Source: Lingula anatina (lineage: Eukaryota > Brachiopoda > Lingulata > Lingulida > Lingulidae). From it: DNA of 64,000 nt. The first letter of the stretch is position 1, and every line of letters begins with the position of its first letter. The stretch is taken from positions 176,602-240,601 of the forward strand of contig NW_019774903.1 in NCBI RefSeq assembly GCF_001039355.2, in the 5' to 3' direction. The notes under the pieces are model-generated. The model saw nothing but the letters and a program-made list of their open reading frames with translations, did no database searches and was not told the DNA's origin. This document shows positions 22,526-36,500 of the stretch, piece by piece. A program made the position numbers and the translations under genes.

Positions 22526-22793
22526 CTGAAACCATCATGGTAACTACACCGTTGTCATTTAAGTGGAAAATAGGAAATCAACCATAAAATTTCAACTTGT
22601 CTACATAAATTTGCTCCCTGACCAGGACGTTTTTGGTCAAATTCTTTAGTTGAATTTGTTTTAGGAAATGGAAATATCTGTGCACATTCTCAATGCTTTT
22701 TTTCTTTTTTTTTTTAATGTTGATTGTGGATTAGAATAAGTACCAATTACCTGAATGAAAAATTAAGATCAACTTTAAGTTTGATTTTTTTTT

Positions 22794-23332
22794 NNNNNNN
22801 NNNNNNNNNNNNNNNNNNNNNNNNNNNNNNNNNNNNNNNNNNNNNNNNNNNNNNNNNNNNNNNNNNNNNNNNNNNNNNNNNNNNNNNNNNNNNNNNNNNN
22901 NNNNNNNNNNNNNNNNNNNNNNNNNNNNNNNNNNNNNNNNNNNNNNNNNNNNNNNNNNNNNNNNNNNNNNNNNNNNNNNNNNNNNNNNNNNNNNNNNNNN
23001 NNNNNNNNNNNNNNNNNNNNNNNNNNNNNNNNNNNNNNNNNNNNNNNNNNNNNNNNNNNNNNNNNNNNNNNNNNNNNNNNNNNNNNNNNNNNNNNNNNNN
23101 NNNNNNNNNNNNNNNNNNNNNNNNNNNNNNNNNNNNNNNNNNNNNNNNNNNNNNNNNNNNNNNNNNNNNNNNNNNNNNNNNNNNNNNNNNNNNNNNNNNN
23201 NNNNNNNNNNNNNNNNNNNNNNNNNNNNNNNNNNNNNNNNNNNNNNNNNNNNNNNNNNNNNNNNNNNNNNNNNNNNNNNNNNNNNNNNNNNNNNNNNNNN
23301 NNNNNNNNNNNNNNNNNNNNNNNNNNNNNNNN
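22794..23332. other. Assembly gap (539 Ns)
   Basis: Unresolved bases. Open frames spanning it are meaningless. Confidence 0.99.
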
Positions 23333-24593
23333 TACATATATGTGTGTAACTAAACCCTTTTCAACCTCAGCAGCTAGGCCTTACACAAATTGTTGGTTTG
23401 AGACTCAAATATACTGAGGGAGTATAATTAATTAGGAAGTGAAATTCAGAGAAGGACAAACACTTAAAATATTAAGTATTTGCACTTGTTCTCTGTATTA
23501 TGTCAAATAATACATTTACCTGTGACAACATAAAGGTACACAGTTACCTGAGACAACACACTGTTACACACTTACCTGAACTGAAGGTCTGTTTGTCTCT
23601 GCTGCTGGTTCTGGGGTCATTGGGTTTTAGCCTACGCACATGATGAATGGCCATTTTCTGGTAGTCAATCTCAAAGATGTGACCTGATCTACTACAGGCG
23701 TAACTTTAAACAATGAAATAAATAAATGTGAAATAAATAAATGTGAATTATGACCTAAGTCTATGAATATTTTTTTAAAGTCTTACACAATTATTTTTTA
23801 ACATTACCTCTGGCAATAAGAATGAATCAAAATCATAGTCATATAATCATCATCGTATAACAGATTTAGTTCAGAAAAAGATTTATAAATTTACCTTTTA
23901 TCACTGTTTAGTTTAAAAAAACGCACCAACAAATAAATAGATATAAAAAAAAAGAAAGAATCAGTGACCAAAAAAGCACATACAACTCTATGTTCAAAAA
24001 ATCTATAATCATATCAAGAAAATACTTAATACAGTTAACCACCTGCACATGAGCTACATAATTCATGTGCAAATAATTTTTAGTATTCTATTCACCATAC
24101 CAAATTCATTTTCATTTTATATTATGAAAGCAGATCACTTAATGGACCTTGCACCACACTCACACTAATCTGTCCACCGGGTCCTTCTGTGGCTCAAATC
24201 CTGCCTCAAAAGTCACGTCTGTGAACTCCATAGTGTGGTACTCAGCGAGGTTGACTGGAGCAGATCGCAGAGCGCCATCTTTTACGCGCCATAGGCGAAC
24301 ATTGTCTCGACCACAGGAAACCATCCTGAAACCATCATGGTAACTACACCGTTGTCATTTAAGTGGAAAATAGGAAATCAACCATAAAATTTCAACTTGT
24401 CTACATAAATTTGCTCCCTGACCAGGACGTTTTTGGTCAAATTCTTTAGTTGAATTTGTTTTAGGAAATGGAAATATCTGTGCACATTCTCAATGCTTTT
24501 TTTCTTTTTTTTTTTAATGTTGATTGTGGATTAGAATAAGTACCAATTACCTGAATGAAAAATTAAGATCAACTTTAAGTTTGATTTTTTTTT
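23333..24593. repeat. 1,261-bp duplicate, copy 2 (right of gap)
   Basis: Partner of 21,533-22,793. It is contiguous with the upstream WDR90 exons, so its exons 15 and 16 are taken as the genuine ones. At its right edge, 24,561-24,700 also contains a short tandem duplication (AAATTAAGATCAACTTTAAG twice). Confidence 0.9.
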
Positions 24594-26411
24594 AACTCAG
24601 CAGAGAGAGCAAACTTTAAAGTTGAAAAGACACTCTGGTTTGGTCTTAAAAATTAAGATCAACTTTAAGTTTGATTTTTGTAAAACTCAGCAGAGAGAGC
24701 AAACCTAGTGTCATCAAAAGCGGCAATCCTCATCCTGACTATGTCCACATCTGAGTGTGCCTTGGCCATGACAGCTACCTCACCACCACGGTTCACGCAG
24801 GACATGTTCCAGATTACTACCATCTACAAATGTGGAAAGGTGTGCTATAGAAGTAATTTCAATTCTTCTTCTGCACCGACATATATTGAATTACTAGATA
24901 CATATTTCTTGCTTTTGCTGAAAAGCATTTTTTTCTTGAAATCGCATATTACTAAGTTCACAATAACTTTTCTTTTCTAAATCTAATTCCAATAAACTCA
25001 ATCACTCCACATATTTCAAATACCTCAATGTTTGCAAAATCATCTATTTTCCAACCCTCCTTCAATCACAGAGCTCTTTATGTAAACTTCCCTTTCAAAA
25101 TTTAACAACCATCTCTTCCCAATATCCCCAGTAGGACTTTAAGCTGGGAAATGTTCTTCATCAAATTGTAAACTGTACTCACTGTCTTTCCATGTCCATC
25201 TCTTCCCACTCCACACAACACACCTCCACTGTGGGAAAAGCTACAACGAGAAATGGACCATCATGCAGGCTGCACAGATCTGACATTTTTTCAATAATCT
25301 TTGGACGAGAGCACTATTTACTATTTACAAAATAATCTTTAAAAATCACTTAAACAGTTTGGTGTTAGTGAAGTGAAATAACATCACAATTTTTCCTGAT
25401 ATTTTAGTGTTATTAATCACTTAGTTTGGAACAAAAATATTTGTAAAACAGCTATAGTAGTGAAACAGATCACCAACACACAATGTGTGGGTATTCAGCC
25501 TGATGATGCCCTTGAGACAAGAGCAAAACATAGCTGTTTCACTTCAATATTAATCTGTATATGCAATCCTTGGAACCATGAACCATTGTAGCAAATAACT
25601 TACCAAAGCAAATTATCACTGTATACAAAATTGTGCAGGACGCGTACAAAATTGCAGCAGCAAAAAAAAAAAAAAAGCTGTGTGAACATGAACTTAGGCT
25701 GAGTATAAGAATACACATGTACTGTTACTTAACAATCTTGTCACACCCACAACTCACCTGAGACAGTGCAGAGAATGGACATGTGTTTTAAACATTGCCA
25801 GACACTCTCCAGTCTGAAACCTCCATACTCGGACCACGCTTTGCTGACCTGTCTGACCGCTGGCTAGAAGGGTGGAATTGCCATTGAGGGCCAAACTGGA
25901 CACCTGAGGTATGTAGGTTTAAAATTTATTAGTATTATGAATATAGAAATTGCTTGCATTCAATATATTATACCACAAACAAATACAGAATGATCAAACT
26001 GAAATTAATTCAAAGTTAGGGCAATTATTATTATTTAAATAGTCCTTGAGGGGAAATTAAATTTAATTCAGTTAATTTCAATTCAGAAGAATAATTTTCC
26101 TTAAAATTGACATAACTGCATATTTATGAGTGTTAACAAAGGTTTTTCCAAAATTTATTGAAAAACAGTTGTGACATTGTCAAATATCACAGATTTCACC
26201 TCAATGTACATAACGATAGTTTCAAAAGTTACATAACACTCTCCCAATTTCCAAACCAATACTCTCAGAATCAACACAGTATACAGCTCTGCACCTTGTT
26301 CGTGTGTCCAATGAAGAACCTCTGATGTCCATTCTTGGCATTCATGGCTACTATGACAGCATGGCAGGGGTAGACCAGGGTGATGCCATTACTGGTCCAC
26401 AGGGCCTAAGG

Positions 26412-26446
<35 letters not shown>

Positions 26447-29400
26447 GTAACAAAGGAAGGCGATGCTTATAATAAAATAATTAGAATAATATTAGTAATA
26501 GAATTCATTCTTAAAAATAGCATTAAACTTACGTCTTAGAGCTGTTCTTATACAATAAAAATAAAATCATATAGGTTGCAATAAATTAAATCAAAATGAA
26601 ACTTAAACTATAAAAATACTATATTAACTAGTCTTTCTTTTTACTGACATCACCAAGTAACATAAAAACATATGATCAGAAGTTTCTGATATGTGCAACA
26701 AACCTAATCCTTATCTTACAACCTTCAAATCACCCTTTATCCCTACCACTCATCAGAATGAAATACAAAATAACATAAGGAATATTTAACTGCAAGTTTC
26801 CAAGACACAATAATACCTAATATTTCAGATATACAACTCACATCTCTGCAGGTGCCTCCTCCAAATCCAACCAGTCTTCTCAAGTTTAAAATAGGATCAG
26901 GCTTCAAACTCTGAAAGACACATCACAAAACAGAGAATAAATTTGTTGTTTTATGAAGAAATAATCATATATTTTAGGTTTTCTTGCATCTACAATCATT
27001 GTTACAGATTTTTAAACAGTCATATAACTTAATCATATTTTGCCCTTGGTAAAAAAAGTTACATTTAGGCATAAAAAATGGAAACATATACTAACTTAAC
27101 CAATCATTGGTAAGTGAAGTTGCATAGTTACTTTTGCATGGACAGAGAAGGCAAATGAAAGAACTGCCTCTAAACAGGCCATCCACATTACCTTATACTT
27201 TGGTTCCTTTGGCAAAAGACCTAGTGGGCGGGTCCCTGCTTGTATTGGTTCCTGTAATTGGGTGTAACAACAAATCAAAATGTGTCCAAATGCATGTATC
27301 ATATTTATCACCAATCTGTCAAATTTTAACATTTTGACATATGTATGGCAAGAATGACTTGGGGAAAAAAATTACTACATGAAAATCAGTTGAAATTCTA
27401 AGCAGTCTTAACTAAGACCAATTGTGACTTCATAATTATTCTTTTTTTATAAAACAGTGCCCTGTTCCATTTTCTACCTCCTGTTCTGCACCATCTCTGT
27501 GTAAGCTGACTCTGCTCTTTGGATGAGCATACACATGTACTCCATTCTCCTCTGGGATGATGCTGGTGGTGCTGTCTGTCCCAAACTCTGGCAGTGAAGC
27601 AGACACGTGAACTTTCTTTGATGGAGGCTGGAAAAATGGCAAATTACGATTAGGTTAATTATGCTATTACTTTGGAATTAGTAAACAAAATGTATATAAT
27701 ATTCAGGGATAATTCTACAAATAAAAAATATGGAATATGTTATTGCTGTCAAACAATTAGTCACAAGGCATATAAAGAAATGCATGATAATAATATATTA
27801 AATAATAATATATTAAATAATAATATATTAAATAATAATATATTAAATAATAATATATTAAATAATCATCAATATCAGTGTGGTTACCTTGTCTCTCCTA
27901 GTAAGGTTGTCTATGGCAGAGCCGTGAGTACCTGAGAATGGCCTCCTGACCTCTACCTGTCTGGGGGATGACCTCCTTGGACTGATCACACCTGGGGGAC
28001 CTGGGGACAAATAACAGGTAAAACAACAACTCACCTGACAGTAAAGACATAAGAAATTATACTGATAATAATCAATTAAACAATTCTTGTAAAAGCATAA
28101 ATAACAAGACAAAATTGTGAAACCAAAGTTAAACTAAGGCAAATAATAAACAGAGATTCATTAATTAGATATTTTAATATTTTGGATATTTAGCATTGTA
28201 GGAACTTAATTTTTGTAACATAATGAAGGAATCAGCACATTTCAAAATTTTCTAAGGAACAGAGAAACGTGGTTAACTGTAGGACTAGTAACAATATTGA
28301 TGAAAATGCAGTCAGAATCGATTTATTTGTGTGAGGTATTTGCCCCACTCTGCCTTGAAACTTGCCATTTTGAGTAACAGGGGGGCTGGACTTAAGCTGT
28401 AGTAAATCAAATGGCTCCTTGCTGCTGTCTGTGGGAAATCTGCAAAAAAAATATTAAAGAATGGTGGCTTTAGCTCTCAAGGATATTAGCAAGTGACAAG
28501 AATTTGAATATAAAGTTAAGACTACCTTCACTGCCTTTAAATTAAAAGATGCAACATTTTCAAACAATGCAATTAAGAATCTTCAACAAATACAAATCAA
28601 ATCTTAAATAAATAACATATTTGGCTAAAGACATTAAATCATTTTACATTATTTCTTTGTCAAATATGAAAATGTTAAGCAACTGGCTAAAATTCCTATG
28701 GTTAGTGTATGCCCAAAATTCTTGCTACCTAATGATGTCATACAGGTCGTGCCAGTTGCGTCCTCTAGGTAAAAGAAAGGCCATTTCCCTGGGTACTGGA
28801 TTTATTCCTTGTAACATCAAACCAGTTCTCTTGGCTTCATCTAGTGTAAGACCTAAAAAACAATCATAATATCTGGAAATCAGAATTGAAATTGACAGAA
28901 AAAATTCAATTTTTGCTATATTAAGGTCTAACGCACATCTGTTTACTTTTAAGCCATACAACTAATATTTCAAAAAAATTCCAAAAAAATAACACACACA
29001 AAGGATACAACTAATACACACACACACACGTCATACCTGGCTGGTATTCCGAATCACTTGTGAATATATTTTTCACCAGCATATTTGCACACAGTTTTAT
29101 AGACTTAATGTAGGAGTATCTTCTGTTCAGGTAGATGGACAACACATACTGCAGGTCCAGGCACAGCATTGTCCACCTGGACGACATTGGCGCTGGACCA
29201 CTCTTGTCTGAAATATTTGGAAATCACAAGCCAGTTGTCCAGAACAATATCATCAGTTGTATAATACATGTAGTACTTCAAATAGGTTATTCTAGTAAAA
29301 CTATAAAGTGTTAATTACTCTGAAATAAGCTGTTGCTCTTAGGATTCTACTATAGAAACTGGAGAAACCAAATGACCCTATCATATACTTAAAAAGTTAA

Positions 29401-31004
29401 TACCAGATTTCAGTGACAATTAATAGGTTTTGGGTACAACCTTCTGTTACTTTAACACTGTAAATTCCCCCACATGCACTTAAACAAACAAACAAACAAA
29501 CAAACAAACAAACAAACAAACAAACAAACAGGAAAGGTCAGCTAATATCACTAAATATTTAGTAAACTGTCTTACCTCTGTCTTTGGTACCTACTGCAGT
29601 CTGGGCATGTATTGAACCCTTGGTGGCAGTGCAAACAAATGGGAACTGGAGCCAGGTGGAGGTGGCCTTAAACTCCTTGAATAGGTTAGAGAATGATATC
29701 CTCACCACCAGGGCATCTTGTGTGGCGACGTCAATGTGAACCACAAAGTATTTGGATGGAATGGGCTTGAATAAGAGGTACATGTATCTCCCTGTCAGAC
29801 CCAAGGACTGTGTGGATGTCTTTGGAAGCTGGATGTAGTTGCTGGCTGGAATTGAGCCTGTGATCCTGTATACAGTGCATTTGATGGTCTTGTCCTGTTG
29901 TGTAATTTTAAAAATACAGAAAGTGTCAACACATGTGTTTACACTTTAATTTACATTCAAAATTAAATAAGGGCATCACCTCAACTTGTTTGTTTGAAAC
30001 AAAATTACAACTAGTACACATTTACTGTATTCTGTAATCCAGCATATATAAAAAAAAAAATACATGTAGCAAAATCAAAATTGTTGATAACTGCCACTCT
30101 TTAAAAAATAAATATATCAATAAGCTGCTAAAAATCCCTAGGGTGTCTTTGAGTTGGGGGGGGGGGGCTTGTACTGTTCTTGTAAACACGTGGTCTATCT
30201 GAATTCCATGACTTATGAGAGTTCCTTTACATGAATGGTAAAATTTAAATACTTTCACTCAGCCATAACATTACCATAACAGTGACCACTTCTCCTTCCT
30301 TGGTTGATTTCTTCCATTCTGACACATTGAAATGCTTGAATACATTCACATAGGGATGTTGCCACACTGAAAGGGTAATCATAAAATCAATAATACTTAG
30401 TAAGTAACATTGCAATCAGAGGTTACATCCACGGGGGAATCAAACCCTGGTGTACTTTTCCCATTCACAAGTCTGTTCAAGCTGGTATTCATGCCACATT
30501 AATCTATAAATACCCACCAGTATTTATAGGTGTGCACCTTGATGAGGTGAGAGGTATGCAAAAGTTTTGAGAGCTCATGTTTCCCTGCACGTGGATGTGC
30601 CACCTGACTGTTATTTTACAGTTATGTGCACCTCTTTCATGCATTAACATACACAGTATCAGAAAACATTATTATCAGTGCTAACACATGTGTTTTTGTG
30701 CTAACTATTGCAAAATGTGTCTATAATATGCATTTGAAGACTTTCTGTATACATGCATAGGGTGTTGCTATGCAAAAATAAATAAAATATTACTAAAAAA
30801 ATTAAACATAAAAAAGCAAGTATCGGAGCAAAATTTGGTTTGTAATGACATTAACTGCATTATTAGTCACACTTAACGTTTTTAGGGAATGCAATGGCAC
30901 TGGAAATGAAGATTGGATACAGTTAAGCTGGGTCAAGTTGTAAACTTAAAGTTAAATCACTAAAAGATGGGAATTACTGTACCGCTATACTTACAAGAAG
31001 TCAT
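23576..31004 (-). CDS. WDR90: WDR90/POC16 centriolar protein, N-terminal part (3' exons missing)
   Basis: Sixteen exons in descending order: 31004-30995, 30366-30275, 29894-29576, 29207-29037, 28852-28729, 28439-28366, 28000-27888, 27627-27478, 27251-27192, 26910-26842, 26405-26295, 25903-25758, 25228-25183, 24823-24705, 24325-24164 and 23703-23576. All phases agree. About 597 residues are present. Residues 1-204 are the CFA20/DUF667 domain (WQHPYVNVFKHF, NYIQLPKTSTQSLGLTGRY, FSNLFKEFKATSTWLQFP and the PREMAFLLPRGRNWHDLY end). A basic, Ser/Pro-rich linker follows. WD repeats begin around residue 345 (LVGFGGGTCRD, VVRVWRFQTGECL, NVRLWRV). WDR90 is known as an inner-scaffold centriole protein; human WDR90 is near 1,750 residues, so more than half is absent here. 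The intron after exon 6 uses a GC donor. Confidence 0.93.
26413..26446. repeat. (AAT)n microsatellite
   Basis: AAT run beginning just beside the acceptor of WDR90 exon 11. Confidence 0.9.
27788..27864. repeat. 15-bp minisatellite
   Basis: About five copies of TTAAATAATAATATA in WDR90 intron 7. It produces a spurious Asn/Ile/Leu repeat frame on the plus strand. Confidence 0.9.
29482..29530. repeat. (AAAC)n microsatellite
   Basis: About twelve AAAC units in WDR90 intron 3, about 45 bp from exon 3. Confidence 0.9.
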
Positions 31005-33582
31005 CCTCAGATTTGCTTATAAATTTTTTGCACAGACTGAAGCTTTCTCATTAATTCAAGAATAATAACAGGTTTTAAGAACATCAATTAACATTTCTAT
31101 TTACGTTATTAACAAAACCTATTTGCCGCCACTCTAAACAGGTGTAGGTGTCATGGCCGGCGGAAGACGAACTAATCTTAACCTATTATAAAAATTGAAC
31201 TGAATGAAATGAAATGAAAATATAATTTGATTTGAGGTTACTTAGATTGGGGTATTATTGAATGTCAATTTAATCCAAATGTACAACGTTATAAAGACAG
31301 GTTAAACGTCGGCTTGTCTTGTGTATCTGGTAATGCTTTCATAGCGGCTTTCATAGTAAGCTTAGTCTACATTCAAGACCGCTGATTCAGGACATTTAAT
31401 AACTTGGAACTAAAAGTACCGTATATGCATAACGCATAAATTTGCAATAAAGAATAAATAAGAGCGTTAGTAAGAGGAGTAAAATATCAGGTTTGAACAT
31501 CTCCACTACATTGCTCTTAGTACGCATGTTCAGTGGCTTGGCTTCCTGTACTGTAATATCTAGGTCAAAACAGGTGGTTATTTCGGCGCTTACATTAGAA
31601 GCACTGAAACGCAGCTGAAATGATTAAGAGGTAGGTACTCTTTTGTGAGGATAACTTTCTTCTCAGATCACTTTTCTGGGTTATGTGATTGAGGGGCATT
31701 TTTCAAAAACGAAACTTTAGTTGCGAGCACAAAAAAATGCGGAAATGTACTCTTGAGATTTGTTGTTGATATCTGGTCGTGGCGCAGCGCCTATATATAG
31801 CAGTGTCACCACTCCGAATTTCAGTGATTTTAGTGCTTTACGAAAACTAAAATTGATGCAGAGGCACATGACATCAGATTATATCTTATAGCACTAAGAC
31901 ACAATTCAGGTATATTTGTTCCCTGTTGCGTAGGCAAAATTTCTCGTCTTTTATTGTTTTGTAAATTTCAAATTCTTCTCATACCACCGTGAGTCATTTA
32001 TAAGATTGGTTTTAAAGAAAGCCACTGAAACCCAACCCCATCCCACACATTGAGTGGGTTGTAGAAGTGGAAACATTGGGTGCCTCTTGGCTCCTGAAAT
32101 ATTTCCTATATTCTGATACTTACAACTGTACTAGTCTGTCACTGGATACTGTATTACCACAGAGCCATGCCATATAGGGACATTTATTTTAGGAAAGATG
32201 GAACATTTTATAAGTGTGAGTTATATTTATCTTTGTTTTGTTGCCCCCTTTTTTAATCTGTTTAGATGTCATAATTTTTTTGTTCTTTTATTTGACCACA
32301 GTATTGTCTGGGCAATATATACTACTTTTATCCATTAAAATTTTATATGACAAATTAGTGAAACCTCTGCATGTTTACTTTATGCAAGTTTAACAAATAT
32401 TATATACATTTACAAAAGGTGGGGGTTATTATTTCTACTACTGGATGTATTCTGTTACAGAAACAAAACCAGTGCAAGAGATAATGTATAAGCATGTGGG
32501 ACACTAGTATAAATGTGTAAATTAATTACAAAACAAAAAAGTTTTTATTTTGCTTTTGATCAAGGGGAGTTCTCAATATCTACAACATAATATATAACTA
32601 TTTGCTGAGCTGCCTTTTAGGGATGAAACATTTTGCAAGTAGTATAATATGGGGCAGTTATATGGTAATGATATATGAGGATAAAATTACCTAAATGACG
32701 ATTAGATAACATGTCCCTTCTGGGGAACTATTAATCATTTTTACCTTAAGCATTAAGCACTCATTTTACTCTGTAATATAATTATTGAAGGATTTCTGTC
32801 ATAACATGTTGCACTCTTCTTGATTAATGTTCAACAGAAATAATTCAATTTACTTGATGAAAAGGACACATTATGTCAGAAAGCAAAGGATGATTGTACA
32901 GTTAATTCGCGTAGCTAGAGTTGATTGCTGTGTTTTCACAATTAATTCATGATGCTGTGCCAAATTACTATGATTTGGGTAGGCTTTGCATCCCTGCTGA
33001 AATTATCTTATTGAAATGATGGGATAGTATAAGTACACAGCAGGGACTGAATATATGCAAAAGAACTGTAAACTAGAAGTTGGTCAGGTCTTAACTGTTA
33101 GATTAAAGTTTTGGTCTGTTCAATACATGATAAATCTGCATGAGGGTAGTATTGGTCTAATTAAGGAAGTAGCCACTTCTTTCTTGTTATAAAACAGGCA
33201 CAGTGTTTTATTTAAATAGAGAACACTCGTCTTACCTTCAATCAATCCAGGTCTAGTGCTAATTTTAGTCTGAAATTAAGACCAACTTTCTGTGTAAAGT
33301 CCTTTTATACTTGTGAAACTGACCAAAGAGATAATATCATTTGGGATTATGGCCTCGATAAATAGTGATTCTGTCAGGTTACTAAATAAGTGGCTACAGA
33401 AAAAGCTGTAATGTTGAAAAATTCAATATTTCGTTGAAGTGTAACGCTTAATTTAAACCAGTTGAAAATGTAATGCAGTGTCTCGTCTACCTCCTACCCA
33501 TATCTCAGTCTTTGTAGTAGAATATTTAGCTTGATGTTTTCTGTTTTTCAGCTTTGATCTGATCACCTGAGCAGAGTTCATA
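31005..33582. promoter_or_regulatory. Divergent promoter region between WDR90 and MICAL-like, plus MICAL-like 5' UTR intron
   Basis: The two start codons face away from each other. A plausible non-coding first exon of MICAL-like ends at 31,630 with donor GTAGGT, and its acceptor (TTTTTCAG) ends at 33,551, 31 bp before the ATG. The TSSs would then be a few hundred bases apart within about 31.02-31.6 kb. I see no clear TATA box. The rest (31.63-33.55 kb) is AT-rich intron with no coding sequence. Confidence 0.5.
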
Positions 33583-36500
33583 ATGGCAGGGCTGAGGGGG
33601 ATGAGAGCCCTCCAGAAATGGGCTCAAGTCAGAACAGACGGCTACAAAGACGTCCATGTCTGCGATATGAGCAAGTCTTGGAGGAATGGGCTCGCTTTCT
33701 GTGCTATTATTCACAGATATAGACCAGACTTGATGTAAGATGAGAATATTGTTTTTGATTTTTTTTTCAAAATTTATTTTTTATGTGAACAAGAATGAAA
33801 CATGGTCTTTTAAAGATGTTAGAAGTTATTTTTTGCTCTTCTAGAACTTTTTGTCTTTTTCAAACTAGAGAAAAAGACATTTGACTCTGAGTTGATCATT
33901 TGGTAAAATTTACTCGCAACCATATTTAGGTGTCTTACATTTTGAATCAGAGTACTCAATACATTTTTCTGAGCAGTAACAGAGAATATACATGTGCAGT
34001 TATGTGAAACATTAATTCATATGTAATCTTACTTCATGGTCTTGATAAAGAGATGAGATGAGAAGATGAGATGATTTCTTCATATGTGACAAATCTTTCT
34101 TTTTCCTCTTTCAGAGACTTTGATGCCTTGTCAAAGGAGAATGTTTATGAAAATAATTCACTGGTAAAGTACAAATTTACTTGAAAAAATAGTCAGATAT
34201 TTTAAGATTATTATGTTGAATCCTTGTTATATCATCATTTGTTAAATCTTGCTCAACTCTGAGACAAGCAATGAAATGGTTGTAAATGCTTTGACTACCT
34301 GCATGAATATATTATGAATATATTATAAGACTTAATTTAGTTTCCTCATCAAGGTTGGATTTATCTTTAGTAATTCAATTCGTAGAGACTGGGTGGATTG
34401 GTGAAAGAATGTCAAGGTTATTCAAATTTTTTACTTCTATGTCATTTTTATCATGGTTTTCAAGTTTGGGCATGTAATTAAATATGATAATTACAAAGAC
34501 CTGTGCTAATTAATTTCAGGATATACTTCATAGTATTAAGTTCACAGAGGAAAAAATATATAGAGTTGTGTAGGGTCTGCTTTTTCTTTTCAAATGAAAG
34601 TGCATCTAACACAGACTGGAAGTATATTTAAAAAAATAGTCCATTTATATTGAAATCTACCCCCCCCCCCTCCAATTTTGGTTAATCTGCTCATCAAATT
34701 AGATATGAGAAAGACACAATAAGAATAGCAAAGATGCATACTTTTGTGAATATGTAACATTTCTGCTGATTGATAGTCATTAAATTTTGATCACATTCAC
34801 AGAATGTTGATTGCACATTCTCGATTAATTTCTCTTGGAACCTCAGATAATAGGATGTCTGTCATATTTTATTCATGCTGGAGAATTGTGGAATGCCTGC
34901 ATGATTTGTCCTGAATATTTATTTTTTTCTCTAAGCACACCTTTTATTCTACTGGTGTCTCTTTACAGTAACATACCTGAATTACTCATCTGTGATGTTT
35001 AGACAAGGGGACATATTTTGGCATTCTGTGAACCAGAGACAGATTTCATTTTAAGATTATTTGTCCTTGTACCTCAAAACCTGTTGACTTTCGGCTGTAT
35101 GACTTGTCAAAGAAATCAATGATCTGCAAACAAAGCATTAAGAATGGGCCTATACCCTATCATTAGTTTTTGTAAATATTATTAATACGCTAGAAGTAAA
35201 GTGAAACCCATAACTCTTTTTATCGCATACCTGAGTTATTTGTTTGATTGTTTATCCAAACAGCACATTCTTGCTCTGGTTTGTGATTGAAATAATGTTG
35301 CTTTAATTTCATAACCATGTAATTCATCCAACTATGGTTTTTGTCCCACATCATGGAGATGGCTGGTTGCTTGGGTTAACATAATATATAAACTTTAGAT
35401 GGTCTCACCATTTTAGCCTTTTTCTTGAAATCTACTCTTGATTTAGTACTGTACAAATTTTTGATTTGACAAAAAGTATTCAAAATACTTTTTGCCAGGT
35501 AATTTCTGCTTCCCATAAAATCTACCTTAATAAATTGTTTAGCATTTGATGCATATTGAGTATGCTAAAGGGATCCCAGACTTATTTTATTGGGAGATTT
35601 ATGTCAAGCAATCAAGACAGGCCATAAAGACATTTGTCACATTAATCTAATGTACATTTAAATGTGTCTGTGTGTGTGGTATTATGAAATGTAGAACTTT
35701 TTAAAGTCTACTCCATGATAACGTTTTAGTCACAAAGTTCGTGTTTGAAAAAACATAGTGAAATAAAAACAAAGTGGTCATGTAGGTCACATTTAAATCA
35801 TGCTTATTTCACTTCTACATGTTGTTTAAAATATGTTAATTTATGTGTGACCATTCAAGATGTAGATAAGATAATATTTTGTTTTGATGTATGTACTCAT
35901 GTATTCCTGGACGAACATTTGAAAGAATGTGTTTACAATGTTTAAATAGCATTATTGTGTGCCATATCAAATTTAGACAATGAATATACAAGGTTTCTAT
36001 AATTTCTTCACCTGTCTAGATGTGAACATTTATAATTTTAAGTCCTTGCCCATGGTGGCACAGTAAAATTTAACTAAACTGTTAACATAGTCTGATATGA
36101 CCATGGAAAATGTAGCACTTTTCAACAATTTCATCATTTATCATTAGTCCAAGTTTCTGATTTTTCTAAAAGGCTAAAAGAGACGTTATTCTAGAGTGAG
36201 CTCCCATTAAAATACATATATTCTTTCGAAAAATACAAAACCATGATAATAAGAGTTTTATTGAGCACTAAATTTGTATCATATTAACATTTTTCAACCT
36301 CTTTACCTATATTTGTATATATTCACTGCATTATGGCTGCCATGATATATTGCAAATGGAAGGCAGGCATTACAAGTCAGTCACCAAACTATTATGGTGA
36401 AAATAATAACTAAGATAAATAGATGCTCAGTACTAGTAGTAACACTTTTCAGAAATCAAATGATAATTGTATATCAAGGTTTATCTTAAATTTCAGGCCT

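Larger units (their letters stand above)
21533..22793. repeat. 1,261-bp duplicate, copy 1 (left of gap)
   Basis: Matches 23,333-24,593 base for base except for one difference I noticed (21,836 A versus 23,636 G). The offset is exactly 1,800 bp and the copies flank the run of Ns. Such near-identity next to a gap points to an assembly duplication (unmerged haplotypes or overlapping contig ends) rather than an ancient tandem duplication. Confidence 0.9.

Noticed and set aside
22724-23353. ORFs through the gap
   Set aside because: They are made almost wholly of unknown bases.
23576-23703. Later acceptor (CGCCTGTAG) for WDR90 exon 16
   Set aside because: Starting there keeps a frame but removes the YACS residues expected just before RSGHIFEID in WDR90. 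The TTTAAAG acceptor restores them in phase.
27672-27935. Plus-strand ORF with Asn-Ile-Leu-Asn repeats
   Set aside because: Translation of a 15-bp minisatellite in a WDR90 intron.
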